DNA of 64,000 nt. It comes from Magnetospirillum sp902729445 (lineage in GTDB: Bacteria; Pseudomonadota; Alphaproteobacteria; Rhodospirillales; Magnetospirillaceae). The notes below the pieces were generated by a model. The model made no database searches and was not told where the DNA came from. It saw only the letters and a program-made list of their open reading frames with translations. The position numbers were made by a program, and so were the translations under genes. The stretch lies in NCBI RefSeq assembly GCF_902729445.1, contig NZ_CACVCE010000023.1:1-64000 (forward strand), given 5' to 3'. Below are positions 34,427-43,090 of this stretch, one piece after another. Numbering within the stretch: position 1 is the stretch's first letter; the number at the start of each line of letters is the position of its first letter.

Positions 34427-35742
34427 TCCATCGCCTCGGCCAACTCGCGCAGGCCTTCAAGAATCCGGGCCGAGCAGGCGCCAATATTCTCCATCTGGGC
34501 CAAGGCGTCGGCCAGGCGGCCCTCGTTCAAGGCATCGACGATGGCGCCGCCGGCCTGATGCAGGGCACGGTTGGGTTCCTCCAAGCGCGCGAAGGCCGGG
34601 TGGGCGCGGACCCTCTCGGGATGATGGCCGTGATACCAGCGCCCGAAGCGGGTGGCCTTGGGATCGCGGATCTCGTCCTCGCGCAGCTCGTTCTTGCCGA
34701 TGAAAGCCTGGGCCAGGCGCTTGCGCCACAGCATGTGGTCGCTCATGGCCAGGCGGATGTCCTTGTTGGGGACGTCCTTGGCCGAGATGGTGGCCAGACC
34801 CTGCACCACCAGCTTGTGGGAATGATCGACCACCTCGGTCAGGGCCATGATGCCCTGGTGGCTGCGCTCGGTCATGGCGGCGATGGTGGCGCTGTCGCCG
34901 GCGATGGCGCCGGCGCTTTGCTTCTGGCTTTCGACGTGGCCGGTGACGTCTTGCATCAGGGCGGTGGTGTGGTCGGCATGTTCGGACACCGTGCGCATGT
35001 CGCGCCCGGCCTCGGCGACGACGGCGCGGCCTTCCTGCACGGCGGCGGCGCTGGCTTCCATGCCGCCGACGATGGCGTCCATGCCGGCCCGCAAGGAATC
35101 GGTGCGGCCGCGAATGGTTTCGGCCACCTCGCGGGTCTTGTTGGCCAGCTTTTTGACCTCGTCGGCGACCACCGCGAAACCCTTGCCGGCGGCCCCGGCC
35201 CGGGTCGCCTCGATGGCGGCGTTCAAGGCCAGCAGGTTGGTCTGGCGCGAGATCGCCTCGACCGAGCGGGCCATGGTGGCGATCTCGTCGGAAATGGCCG
35301 CCAGGGTGCCGACCCGGGTCTGGGCGTCATCGACGGCGTGGGCGATCGCCTCGATGCTGGTCTCGGCCCGGGCCGACGCCTCGATCGAGCGCAAGGCCGC
35401 CTGGGCGGTCGAGCGGGCCTCTTCGAAGGTGGTCTCGCTGGCGGTGGCCACCTCGTCCACCGAGCCGGTCATCGCGCCGGTCGAATCGGCGATGGCCTGG
35501 CCGCGTTCGGCGATGTCGCTGATCTCGCGGCCCAGGGCGATCACCGACAGAACTTCCTCGTTCAGCGCGATGGAATAGGCGACGGTGCGGTTCATCGAAT
35601 CCAGCGCCTGGCGTTGCAAGGTATCGGCCAGGGCGCGCACCGCCCGGCCCAACCGGTCGGCGCCGGCCGGAACGCTGTCGTAGCGTCCGTCGGCGATCAG
35701 CTGCAATGCCGCTTCAATCGCGTCGATATCGATGGTGTCCAC
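34417..35742 (-). CDS. Soluble methyl-accepting chemotaxis protein with degenerate CZB domain
   Basis: A 441-residue chemoreceptor without membrane helices. The signalling hairpin contains the MCP tip, here SRQTNLLALNAAIEATRAGA, at about residues 180-200. The C-terminal part (about 325-420) is a CZB domain, which normally binds zinc with a His-Cys-His-His set and senses oxidants. Here H336 and H395 remain, but the Cys of the CxxGxWY motif is T364 (ATRFGRWY) and the third ligand is N391. So it may be zinc-free or sense something else. It stands alone, converging with the peptidase-like gene and divergent from the TetR gene. Confidence 0.9.
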   Translation of the reverse strand: MDTIDIDAIEAALQLIADGRYDSVPAGADRLGRAVRALADTLQRQALDSMNRTVAYSIALNEEVLSVIALGREISDIAERGQAIADSTGAMTGSVDEVATASETTFEEARSTAQAALRSIEASARAETSIEAIAHAVDDAQTRVGTLAAISDEIATMARSVEAISRQTNLLALNAAIEATRAGAAGKGFAVVADEVKKLANKTREVAETIRGRTDSLRAGMDAIVGGMEASAAAVQEGRAVVAEAGRDMRTVSEHADHTTALMQDVTGHVESQKQSAGAIAGDSATIAAMTERSHQGIMALTEVVDHSHKLVVQGLATISAKDVPNKDIRLAMSDHMLWRKRLAQAFIGKNELREDEIRDPKATRFGRWYHGHHPERVRAHPAFARLEEPNRALHQAGGAIVDALNEGRLADALAQMENIGACSARILEGLRELAEAMDQG

Positions 35743-35856
35743 GCCGGATCATCCCCCTCCCAGCATCCCCACAAGGTGGTTAGCAGATTGAGGGCGTGCG
35801 CGAAAGAGCCTCGCAGGGGCTTTGAAAAACTGAACTGGTTGGTTTAGTTTAGATTT

Positions 35857-36477
35857 ATGACCAAAGTACTTTCCCCCCGCTCGGCCGCCAAACGCGCCGC
35901 CATCCTTGACGCCGCGCAAGGATGCTTCTGCGAGCAAGGCTATGCCGCCACCAGCATGGACATGGTGGCGGCCTCGGCCGGGGTGTCGAAGGCGACCATC
36001 TACGCCCATTTCGCCAACAAGGACGATCTGTTCGGCGCCATCATCTGTCGCCGCTGCGACGATCAGGCGGAAGGCCTCGGCGGGCTGGTCCTGGCCGCCA
36101 AGGGCGACGGGGGCACCGCGCTTACCGCCATCGCACGGGTCTTGATGGATCTGTTCCTGGCGCCCGAGGTGATGGCGCTCTATCGGGTGGTGGTGGCGGA
36201 ATCGCCCCGTCACCCCGATTTGGCCCGCATCTATTACGAACAGGGTCCGTGGCGCGGCAAGCAGCGCGTCGCCGAGGCGCTGGCGGCGTTGGACCGTCAG
36301 GGCCAATTGGTCGTGCCCGATCCCTGGCAGGCCACCGATTTGTTCGTCAACATGCTGCGCGGCGAGGTGTTCCACCGCGCCCTGCTGGGGCTCGAGCCGG
36401 CCGAGCGGCCGACCGCCGAGACCACCATCGCCGAATCAGTCCGGGTGATGCTGGCGGCCTATGGTCGGCCGGGATGA
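35857..36477 (+). CDS. TetR-family transcriptional regulator
   Basis: A 206-residue repressor-type protein. The N-terminal helix-turn-helix is clear: ILDAAQGCFCEQGYAATSMDMVA followed by GVSKATIYAHFANKDDLF. The C-terminal ligand-binding domain resembles the AefR-like/TetR_C group (VVAESPRHPDLARIYYEQGP). No efflux or transport gene lies beside it, so the target is unknown. It is divergent from the chemoreceptor gene (114 bp apart) and its 3' end overlaps the convergent family-9 glycosyltransferase by 19 bp. Confidence 0.9.
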   Translation: MTKVLSPRSAAKRAAILDAAQGCFCEQGYAATSMDMVAASAGVSKATIYAHFANKDDLFGAIICRRCDDQAEGLGGLVLAAKGDGGTALTAIARVLMDLFLAPEVMALYRVVVAESPRHPDLARIYYEQGPWRGKQRVAEALAALDRQGQLVVPDPWQATDLFVNMLRGEVFHRALLGLEPAERPTAETTIAESVRVMLAAYGRPG

Positions 36478-37421
36478 TTTCGGGTCCATAGGGCTTCGGC
36501 GGCGGCCGTCACCTTGTCCACCGACAGGTCGCGCATCAGGCATTCCTGGCTTTTGTAATCGTAATCGGGTGCATGGCAGATGTCGGTGAACGAGCGCGGG
36601 CCGCGCACCGAGGCGCAATGCTCGCCCCATGGTCCATAGAACACTTCGGAGCTGGGGCCGAACAGGCCCAGGGTCGGCAGTCCGGTGGCCGCCGCGATAT
36701 GCATCAGGCCGGAATCGTTGCCGACATAGAAGGCGCAGCGCTTGAGGACCGCCGGCACCGTGCCCAGATCGACGGTGCCGATCAGGTCGACCAGGCGTTC
36801 GGGCGGCACCCGGTCCAGCAGCGCCTGGACCGAGGCGCGTTCCGAGGCCGCGCCGAACACCGCAACACGGGCGCCGGGCAGGATGGCGCCCTCGGCCGTC
36901 AGCCGGGTGACCAGATCGGCGAAATTCTCGGCCGGCCATTGCTTGCCCCCCCAATTGGCGGTGGGGCCGATGGCCAGGACCTGTGGGCCGGCCGGCAGCA
37001 GGCGGGCGGCCTGCTCATCCTGCGCGGGCGTGGTCCACACCACCGGGCCTTGGGGAATATCCAGCCCCAGCACGCCGGCCAGATGGATCAGCCGGTGCTT
37101 TTCCTCCCACGAGGATTTGATGATGCGGCGCTTGAGCGTCGGCAGCAGCCAGGCCAGGCCTGAGCCGCGCAGATCGACCACCATGTGCCAGCGATGGCCG
37201 ACGGTCTGCTTCCACAGTTCCAGCCAATGGCGCGAGCGGCGTTGCTTGACCATGGGGATGACCCGCTCGACGAACGGGGCGGCGGCGAACAACGGCGCCG
37301 CCGGGGCGCCGCAGGCCACCCAGAAGCGGGCCTGGGGGTATTGGCGGGCCAGATGGGCCAGCAGACCGGTCGACAGCACCGCGTCGCCGATACGGCTGGC
37401 GGTGACGAACAGGATGCGCAA
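36459..37421 (-). CDS. Family-9 glycosyltransferase (heptosyltransferase-like)
   Basis: A 320-residue GT-B enzyme of the ADP-heptose:LPS heptosyltransferase family. It starts MRILFVTASRIGDAVLSTGLL, has IGPTANWGGKQWP before the donor domain and the donor-site pattern FYVGNDSGLMHIAAATGLPTLGLFGPS. It would add a sugar to the lipopolysaccharide core at the cytoplasmic face. The gene is 3 bp after the UDP-sugar dehydrogenase gene in the same direction, in an operon that also has kdsB, consistent with LPS core/Kdo work. Confidence 0.9.
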   Translation of the reverse strand: MRILFVTASRIGDAVLSTGLLAHLARQYPQARFWVACGAPAAPLFAAAPFVERVIPMVKQRRSRHWLELWKQTVGHRWHMVVDLRGSGLAWLLPTLKRRIIKSSWEEKHRLIHLAGVLGLDIPQGPVVWTTPAQDEQAARLLPAGPQVLAIGPTANWGGKQWPAENFADLVTRLTAEGAILPGARVAVFGAASERASVQALLDRVPPERLVDLIGTVDLGTVPAVLKRCAFYVGNDSGLMHIAAATGLPTLGLFGPSSEVFYGPWGEHCASVRGPRSFTDICHAPDYDYKSQECLMRDLSVDKVTAAAEALWTRNHPGRP

Positions 37422-37424
37422 GGG

Positions 37425-38690
37425 CTAAAGCCGCCAGACCCGGATGCCGTCGGGCATCTCGGTGTTGCGCCACATCCCCTTGATGTCGGCGACCAGGCCG
37501 TTTCGGGCCACCAGCTTGGCGAAGGCTTCCGGGCCGAAGCCGGCATAGGCATCGTGCGGCACCGCGCCGACCACGCAATCATAGCCCGAAGCGCCGTCCA
37601 GGCCGGTCATCAGCTCGACCTCGTATTCGTGCCGGGCTTCGTCGAGGTCGGCGAAGGGATCGTGGATATCGACGGTGTGGCCGCGTTGCGTCAACCCGCG
37701 GATGACGTCGATGACCTTGCTGTTGCGCAGGTCGGGCACGTTTTCCTTGAAGGTCAGGCCCAGCATCAGCACGCGCGACTTGGGCGCCAGTTGCTCGGAG
37801 ATGCGCGCCGCCATCCACGGGCCCATGCCGTCATTGATGCGTCGGCCCGACAGGATGATTTCCGGGTGATGGCCGTTGTTCAGCGCGCAGGTGGCCAGAT
37901 AGAACGGATCGACGCCGATGCAATGGCCGCCGACCAGGCCCGGCTTGAAGTTCAGGAAGTTCCACTTGGTGGCCGAGGCCTCAAGGACGTCGTGGATCGA
38001 GATGCCCAGCTTCTGGAAGATCATCGCCAGTTCGTTGACGAAGGCGATGTTGATGTCGCGCTGGGAATTCTCGATCACCTTGGCCGCTTCGGCCACCTTG
38101 ATCGAGGCGGCGCGGAACACGCCGCCGGTGGTCACCGCGCCGTAGATGCCGGCCAGCATCTCGGTGATGGCCGGGGTCTGGCCGGCGATGACCTTGGTGA
38201 TGCGGTCGACGGTGTGTTCCTTGTCGCCGGGATTGATGCGCTCGGGGCTGTAGCCCAGAAAGAAGTCGGTGCCGCATTTCAGGCCCGAGACCCGTTCCAG
38301 TTCGGGGCCGCAGATATCCTCGGTGACGCCGGGATAGACGGTGCTTTCGAACACCACCACCGCGCCCTTGGCCATGGCGCTTCCGACGGTGGCGCAGGCC
38401 TTCAGCACCGGGCCCAGGTCGGGGCGGTTCTCCAGATCGACCGGGGTCGGCACGGTGACGATATAGACGTCCTTGCCCTTGATCTCGGCCTGATCGGCGG
38501 TCAGGTGGATGGTCGAGGCGCGCAGGCGATCGGCCTCGATCTCGCCGGTGCGGTCGTGGCCGCCTTTTAGTTCCTTCACCCGCTCGGTCGAGATGTCGAA
38601 GCCGATGGTCGGGAAGTGGCGGGCGATGCCGACCGCGAGGGGCAGGCCGACATAGCCCAGGCCGATGACGACGACGGAAGTGGTGTGCAT
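37425..38690 (-). CDS. UDP-N-acetylhexosamine 6-dehydrogenase (WbpO/TviB type)
   Basis: A 421-residue nucleotide-sugar dehydrogenase that oxidises C6 of a UDP-sugar to the uronic acid with two NAD. It shows the N-terminal Rossmann motif IGLGYVGLPLA (9-19), the SPERINPGD motif (148-156), the lysine in IKVAEAAKVIEN, and the catalytic Cys257 in GGHCIGVDP. Overall pattern and length match the UDP-GalNAc/GlcNAc enzymes (WbpO, TviB, WbpA) rather than UDP-glucose dehydrogenase. The uronic acid made here could be the substrate for the amidotransferases of the polysaccharide locus. It lies 6 bp downstream of pheA. Confidence 0.9.
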   Translation of the reverse strand: MHTTSVVVIGLGYVGLPLAVGIARHFPTIGFDISTERVKELKGGHDRTGEIEADRLRASTIHLTADQAEIKGKDVYIVTVPTPVDLENRPDLGPVLKACATVGSAMAKGAVVVFESTVYPGVTEDICGPELERVSGLKCGTDFFLGYSPERINPGDKEHTVDRITKVIAGQTPAITEMLAGIYGAVTTGGVFRAASIKVAEAAKVIENSQRDINIAFVNELAMIFQKLGISIHDVLEASATKWNFLNFKPGLVGGHCIGVDPFYLATCALNNGHHPEIILSGRRINDGMGPWMAARISEQLAPKSRVLMLGLTFKENVPDLRNSKVIDVIRGLTQRGHTVDIHDPFADLDEARHEYEVELMTGLDGASGYDCVVGAVPHDAYAGFGPEAFAKLVARNGLVADIKGMWRNTEMPDGIRVWRL

Positions 38691-38696
38691 GGGTGC

Positions 38697-39566
38697 TTAC
38701 TCCCCGGCGACGCGCTGCGCCAGACGGAACGGATGGGCGGGGTAGACGCCGAGGATGCGGACCTCGTGGCTGAAGAATTCCAGCTCTTCCAGGGCCAGGC
38801 GCAGCAGGCGCTGGGCGGGGTGGCCCTCGACATCGACATAGAACTGGGCGGCGACGAATTCGCCCCCGACCATGTAGCTTTCCAGCTTGGTGATGTTCAA
38901 GCCGTTGGTGGCGAAGCCGCCCAGCGCCTTATAAAGAGCCGCCGGCCGGTTGCGCACCCGAAAGACGAAGGTGGTGACGTTGGGCTGGTTGGGATTGGGT
39001 TCGATGGCGTCGCGCGACAGCACCATGAAGCGGGTGGTGTTGTGCTCGGCGTCCTCGATATTGGCCTTCAGGGACACCAGCCCATAGGTCTCGGCCGCCA
39101 GTTCCGAGGCGATGGCGGCGCGCGAGAGGTCGCCCGACTTGGCGACGTCCGAGGCGGCACCGGCGGTGTCGGCGCCGACGATCACCGTCAGGCCCAGCGA
39201 CCGGATCAGGTTGCGGCACTGGCCCAGGGCGTGGACGTGGCTTTCCACCGAGCGGATGCCTTCCAGCGTCGCACCCTTGGGGGCCAGCAGGTGGTGGTTG
39301 ATGCGCTCGAAATGCTCGCCGATGATGTGCAGGCCGGAATAGGGCATCAGGTGATGCACGTCGGCGACGCGGCCGGCCAGCGAATTGTCGATCGGGATCA
39401 TGGCATAGCGGGCGCGGCCCTCGCGCACGGCGGCGAAGGCGTCCTCGAAGGTCATGCAGGGCAGCGGCACCATGGCCGGGAAGGCGTTCTTGCACGCCAG
39501 GTGCGAATAGGCGCCGGGCAGGCCCTGGAAAGCGATAGCGCGCGAAGGTTCGGTATGGTCGGTCAT
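38697..39566 (-). CDS. pheA: Prephenate dehydratase
   Basis: A 289-residue enzyme converting prephenate to phenylpyruvate in phenylalanine synthesis. The catalytic domain (about 1-185) has AFQGLPGAYSHLA, SRAAIASELAAE and the active-site NTTRFMVLS; the ACT domain (about 195-280) has FRVRNRPAALYKALGGFA and TKLESYMVGGEF, which bind Phe for feedback inhibition. There is no chorismate mutase domain, as usual in alphaproteobacteria. Its ATG overlaps the kdsB stop by 4 bp, a pairing of unrelated pathways also known in this group. Confidence 0.95.
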   Translation of the reverse strand: MTDHTEPSRAIAFQGLPGAYSHLACKNAFPAMVPLPCMTFEDAFAAVREGRARYAMIPIDNSLAGRVADVHHLMPYSGLHIIGEHFERINHHLLAPKGATLEGIRSVESHVHALGQCRNLIRSLGLTVIVGADTAGAASDVAKSGDLSRAAIASELAAETYGLVSLKANIEDAEHNTTRFMVLSRDAIEPNPNQPNVTTFVFRVRNRPAALYKALGGFATNGLNITKLESYMVGGEFVAAQFYVDVEGHPAQRLLRLALEELEFFSHEVRILGVYPAHPFRLAQRVAGE

Positions 39567-40309
39567 GGTCCGGCGGCAATCAGGGCACGAGCCCGTTCAA
39601 GATCGGCCGGAGTATCGACACCCAGCGGAACCGTGTCAACCAAGGCGCAATCGATGCGCATGCCGTTTTCCAGGGCGCGCAGCTGTTCCAGCTTCTCGCG
39701 CCGCTCCAGCACGCCCTGCGGCAGGGCGACGAAGCGGGCCAGGGCCTCGCGGCGATAGGCGTAAAGGCCGATATGGTGGTAATGCGGGCCAACCCCCGAC
39801 GGGCAGGTGGCGCGGGTGAAATACAGCGCCCGGGCGATGCGGCCGCCAGGCGTAAAGCCGCACACCGCCTTGACCACGTTGGGGTTGGTGCGCTCTTCCT
39901 CGAGTTCGATTTCGGCCACCAGGGTCGAGATATCGACGCCCGGCTGATCCAAGGGCTCGAACACCGCGCGGATGATCGCCGGATCAAGGGTCGGCAGGTC
40001 GCCCTGGACGTTGACCACCGCGCCGAACTGGCGCTCGGGGTCGATCTTTTCCAACGCCTCCCACACCCGGTCGGATCCCGACGGATGATCGGGGTCGGTC
40101 AGAACCGCCGTGCCGCCATGGGCTTTGATGGCATCGGCGATCTCGGGATCGGCGGCGGCCACCACCACCGGGCCGATGCCGGCGGCAACCGAACGGCGCC
40201 ACACATGCACGATCATCGGTTCGCCGCAGATGTCGGCCAGCGGCTTGTTGGGCAGCCGGGTGGCGGGCAGGCGGGCGGGGATGATGATCACCGGGTTCAA
40301 GGACGACAT
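39563..40309 (-). CDS. kdsB: 3-deoxy-manno-octulosonate cytidylyltransferase
   Basis: A 248-residue enzyme that activates Kdo as CMP-Kdo for lipopolysaccharide inner-core synthesis. The N-terminal nucleotide-binding motif IIIPARLPATRLPNKPL, SGSDRVWEAL, NVQGDLP and HIGLYAYRREAL are all typical. The ATG at 40309 has AAGGAAA upstream and starts the conserved domain. It leads the operon kdsB-pheA-UDP-sugar dehydrogenase-GT9, so Kdo activation and the LPS core transferase are cotranscribed. Confidence 0.95.
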   Translation of the reverse strand: MSSLNPVIIIPARLPATRLPNKPLADICGEPMIVHVWRRSVAAGIGPVVVAAADPEIADAIKAHGGTAVLTDPDHPSGSDRVWEALEKIDPERQFGAVVNVQGDLPTLDPAIIRAVFEPLDQPGVDISTLVAEIELEEERTNPNVVKAVCGFTPGGRIARALYFTRATCPSGVGPHYHHIGLYAYRREALARFVALPQGVLERREKLEQLRALENGMRIDCALVDTVPLGVDTPADLERARALIAAGP

Positions 40310-40331
40310 AAGCGTTTCCTTATTTATCTTG

Positions 40332-40389
40332 GTCACCCCCGGGCTTGACCCGGGGGTCCATGGATTGCCGGGTCAAGCCCGGCAATGAC
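40332..40389. repeat. Double-hairpin dispersed palindromic repeat
   Basis: Two adjacent hairpins: CCCCCGGG-cttga-CCCGGGGG and TTGCCGGG-tcaag-CCCGGCAA, each with an 8-bp stem, inside a larger imperfect palindrome flanked by GTCA and TGAC. The right end matches the window start exactly. Translated, it gives the GLDPAIHG-like string often seen in spurious alphaproteobacterial frames. It lies between the divergent kdsB and HisN-like genes. Confidence 0.75.
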
Positions 40390-40516
40390 GATCCGTTCAT
40401 TGGTTCGGGTGGGACAAATCCTAACCCGGCGGAAGGGGCGGCGAAATCCCCATTCGGGTCTGGTCGGATCGCTGATTTCACGCCAGACTGCACCCAACCT
40501 TACACGAAGGTCGATC

Positions 40517-41296
40517 ATGCAGGCCGTTCCCAACGAATTCGTCACCCTTGCCCACGCCTTGGCCGATGCCGCCCGGCCGGTGGTGAAGCGCTATTTCCGC
40601 ACGCCGGTCGCCGTCGATGTCAAAGCCGACGATTCGCCGGTCACCATCGCCGACCGCGAGGTCGAGGCGGCGATGCGGGTGCTGATCAAGGAACGCTTCC
40701 CCGAGCACGGCATCTTCGGCGAGGAACACGGCCAGGAAAATACCGGCGCCGAATGGGTGTGGGTGCTGGACCCCATCGACGGCACCAAGGCCTTCATCAC
40801 CGGCAAGCCCAGCTTCGGCACCCTGATCGGGCTGTGCCACCGCGGCCGTCCGGTGCTGGGCATCGTCGATCAGGCCATCCTGGGCGAACGCTGGATCGGC
40901 GGTCTGGGCCATCCCACCACCTTGAACGGTCAGCCCGCCCGGGTGCGCGCCTGCGACCAACTGCAAAAGGCCTATGCCTATACCACCGGGCCGGAACATT
41001 TCGACAGCCGGACCCTGCCGGCCTGGAACCGCATCGCAGCGATGGTGCGTCAGCCGCGCTATGGCTGCGATTGCTATGCCTATGCCCTGCTGGCCTCGGG
41101 CTTCGTCGATCTGGTGGTGGAGGCCGGTCTCAAACCCTATGATTACTGCGCCCTGATCCCGGTGATCGAACAGGCCGGCGGCACCGTCACCGACTGGACG
41201 GGGCGCGCGGTCACCATCGCGTCCGACGGCACGCTGTGCGCGGCCGGCGACAGCCGCGCCCACGCCCAGGCGTTGAAGGTGCTTGCCGCGTCTTGA
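40517..41296 (+). CDS. hisN: Histidinol-phosphatase-like inositol monophosphatase family protein
   Basis: A 259-residue Mg-dependent phosphatase. FGEEHG, WVLDPIDGTKAFITGKP and the late PYDYCALIPVIEQAGG are the metal and substrate motifs. The KAFITG variant after DPIDGT is typical of HisN-type histidinol-phosphate phosphatases, the form used for histidine synthesis in alphaproteobacteria, so that role is more likely than inositol metabolism. The ATG at 40517 has GAAGG eight bases upstream; the upstream frame runs through the repeat and is not coding. It lies 23 bp before yejA. Confidence 0.85.
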   Translation: MQAVPNEFVTLAHALADAARPVVKRYFRTPVAVDVKADDSPVTIADREVEAAMRVLIKERFPEHGIFGEEHGQENTGAEWVWVLDPIDGTKAFITGKPSFGTLIGLCHRGRPVLGIVDQAILGERWIGGLGHPTTLNGQPARVRACDQLQKAYAYTTGPEHFDSRTLPAWNRIAAMVRQPRYGCDCYAYALLASGFVDLVVEAGLKPYDYCALIPVIEQAGGTVTDWTGRAVTIASDGTLCAAGDSRAHAQALKVLAAS

Positions 41297-41319
41297 TGTT
41301 GGCGCCACACTGAAGGCCC

Positions 41320-43086
41320 ATGCGCATCCTGGCCTTCCTGCTCGCCCTGCTGCTCGCCGTGCCCGCCGCCGCCGAACCCCGGCACGGACTGGCCATGCAT
41401 GGCGCCTTGAAATATCCGGCCGGATTTTCCCATTTCGACTTTGTGGTGCCCAACGCGCCCAAGGGCGGCGAGCTGAAGCTGGCCGACACCGATCCGTTCG
41501 ATTCCTTCAATCCCTATATCGCCAAGGGGCAATCGCCCGACGGTATCGGGCTGGCCTATGACACCTTGATGGTGTCGTCGGACGACGAGCCGTTTTCGAT
41601 GTACGGGCTGGTGGCGGAAAGTGTCGAGACCCCGCCCGACCGTTCGTGGGTGATCTTCACGCTGCGCCGGGAAGCGCGCTTTCATGACGGAAGGGGGGTG
41701 ACGCCCGAGGACGTGATCTTCTCGCTGGACATCTTGCGCACCAAGGGCGCACCCAGCTACCGCTTCTATTATGCGGGAATCGAGCGGGCGGAGAAAGTCG
41801 GCGAGCGCGCCGTCAAGTTCACCTTCAAGCCCGGCGACAATCGCGAGATGCCGCTGATCCTGGGCGAGCTTCCCATTCTGCCCAAGCATTACTGGCAAGG
41901 CCGCGCCTTCGAGGAAACGACGCTGGAGCCGCCCTTGTCCAGCGGCCCCTACCGCGTCGCCAAGTTCGAGCCCGGCCGCTTCGTCACCTATGAACGGGTC
42001 AAGGATTACTGGGCCAAGGATTTGCCCGTGCGCAAGGGCCAGTTCAATTTCGACCGCGTCCGCTATGACGTCTACCGCGATTCGACGGTGGCGCTGGAAG
42101 CCCTGAAGGCCGGCGAATACGACATCCGGCCCGAGAACGAGGCCAAGAAATGGGCCTCGGGTTATCAGGATTGGGCCGCCCTGAAGGATGGCCGCGCCCG
42201 CAAGGAAAACTTCGCCCACCAGCGCCCGGCCGGCATGCAGGGTTTCGCCTTCAATCTGCGCCGGCCTTTGTTCACCGATATCCGGGTGCGCGAGGCCTTG
42301 GGCCTGGCCTTCGATTTCGAATGGGCCAACCGCACGCTGTTTTCCGGCCAGTACACCCGCACCCAATCCTATTTCGACAATTCCGAGCTGGCCGCCAAGG
42401 GCCTGCCCGACGCGGCCGAGCTGAAAATCCTGGAACCCCTGCGCGGCCAGATTCCCGACGCGGTCTTCACCAGCGAATTCCGCAGCCCGGTCACCGACGG
42501 GACCGGCTATGCCCGGGCCAACCTGAAACGGGCGGTGGCGTTGCTGGAAGCGGCCGGCTGGCAGGTGGTGGATGGTCGTCTGGTCGATGGTGCCGGCCAG
42601 CCCTTCGTCTTCGAGGTTCTGCTGAACTCGCCGGCCTTCGAGCGCATCGCCCTGCCGTGGGTCCGCAACCTGGCCCGGCTGGGCATTGAGGCCACGGTCC
42701 GCACCGTCGATTCCACCCAGTATGTCAACCGCGTGCGCGGCCACGATTTCGACGTCATCGTCATGAGCTGGGGGGCGTCCTTGTCGCCCGGCAACGAGCA
42801 GGCCAGCTATTGGACCAGCCAGGCGGCCGAGCAGAAGGGGGCGCGCAATGTCGGCGGCATCAAGAACCCAGCCATCGACAGGCTGGTCGAAAGCGTGATC
42901 TCGGCGCCCGACCGCGACAGTCTGGTGACGCGGACCCGGGCGCTGGACCGGGTGTTGCTGTGGAACCATTACGTGGTGCCGCAATGGCATATCCCCTATG
43001 ATCGCGTCGCCTTCTGGGACAAATTCGGCATGCCGAAATCGGTTCCGATGAAGGGTTGGCAGATGCACACCTGGTGGATGAAATAA
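41320..43086 (+). CDS. yejA: Periplasmic peptide-binding protein (YejA-like, SBP family 5)
   Basis: A 588-residue binding protein with a clear signal peptide (MRILAFLLALLLAVPAAAEP). HGLAMHGALKYPAGFSHFD, PKGGELKLADTDPFDSFNPY and the VKFTFKPGDNREMPLILGEL segment are characteristic of the YejA group, which binds oligopeptides and, in enterobacteria, microcin C-type peptides. It leads the importer operon yejABEF, 4 bp before yejB. GAAGG lies before the ATG. Confidence 0.92.
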   Translation: MRILAFLLALLLAVPAAAEPRHGLAMHGALKYPAGFSHFDFVVPNAPKGGELKLADTDPFDSFNPYIAKGQSPDGIGLAYDTLMVSSDDEPFSMYGLVAESVETPPDRSWVIFTLRREARFHDGRGVTPEDVIFSLDILRTKGAPSYRFYYAGIERAEKVGERAVKFTFKPGDNREMPLILGELPILPKHYWQGRAFEETTLEPPLSSGPYRVAKFEPGRFVTYERVKDYWAKDLPVRKGQFNFDRVRYDVYRDSTVALEALKAGEYDIRPENEAKKWASGYQDWAALKDGRARKENFAHQRPAGMQGFAFNLRRPLFTDIRVREALGLAFDFEWANRTLFSGQYTRTQSYFDNSELAAKGLPDAAELKILEPLRGQIPDAVFTSEFRSPVTDGTGYARANLKRAVALLEAAGWQVVDGRLVDGAGQPFVFEVLLNSPAFERIALPWVRNLARLGIEATVRTVDSTQYVNRVRGHDFDVIVMSWGASLSPGNEQASYWTSQAAEQKGARNVGGIKNPAIDRLVESVISAPDRDSLVTRTRALDRVLLWNHYVVPQWHIPYDRVAFWDKFGMPKSVPMKGWQMHTWWMK

Positions 43087-43090
43087 ATCC

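Noticed and set aside
40333..40545. A 70-codon minus-strand frame with VIAGLDPAIHG
   Set aside because: This string is the translation of the dispersed palindromic repeat, a well-known spurious frame in alphaproteobacteria.
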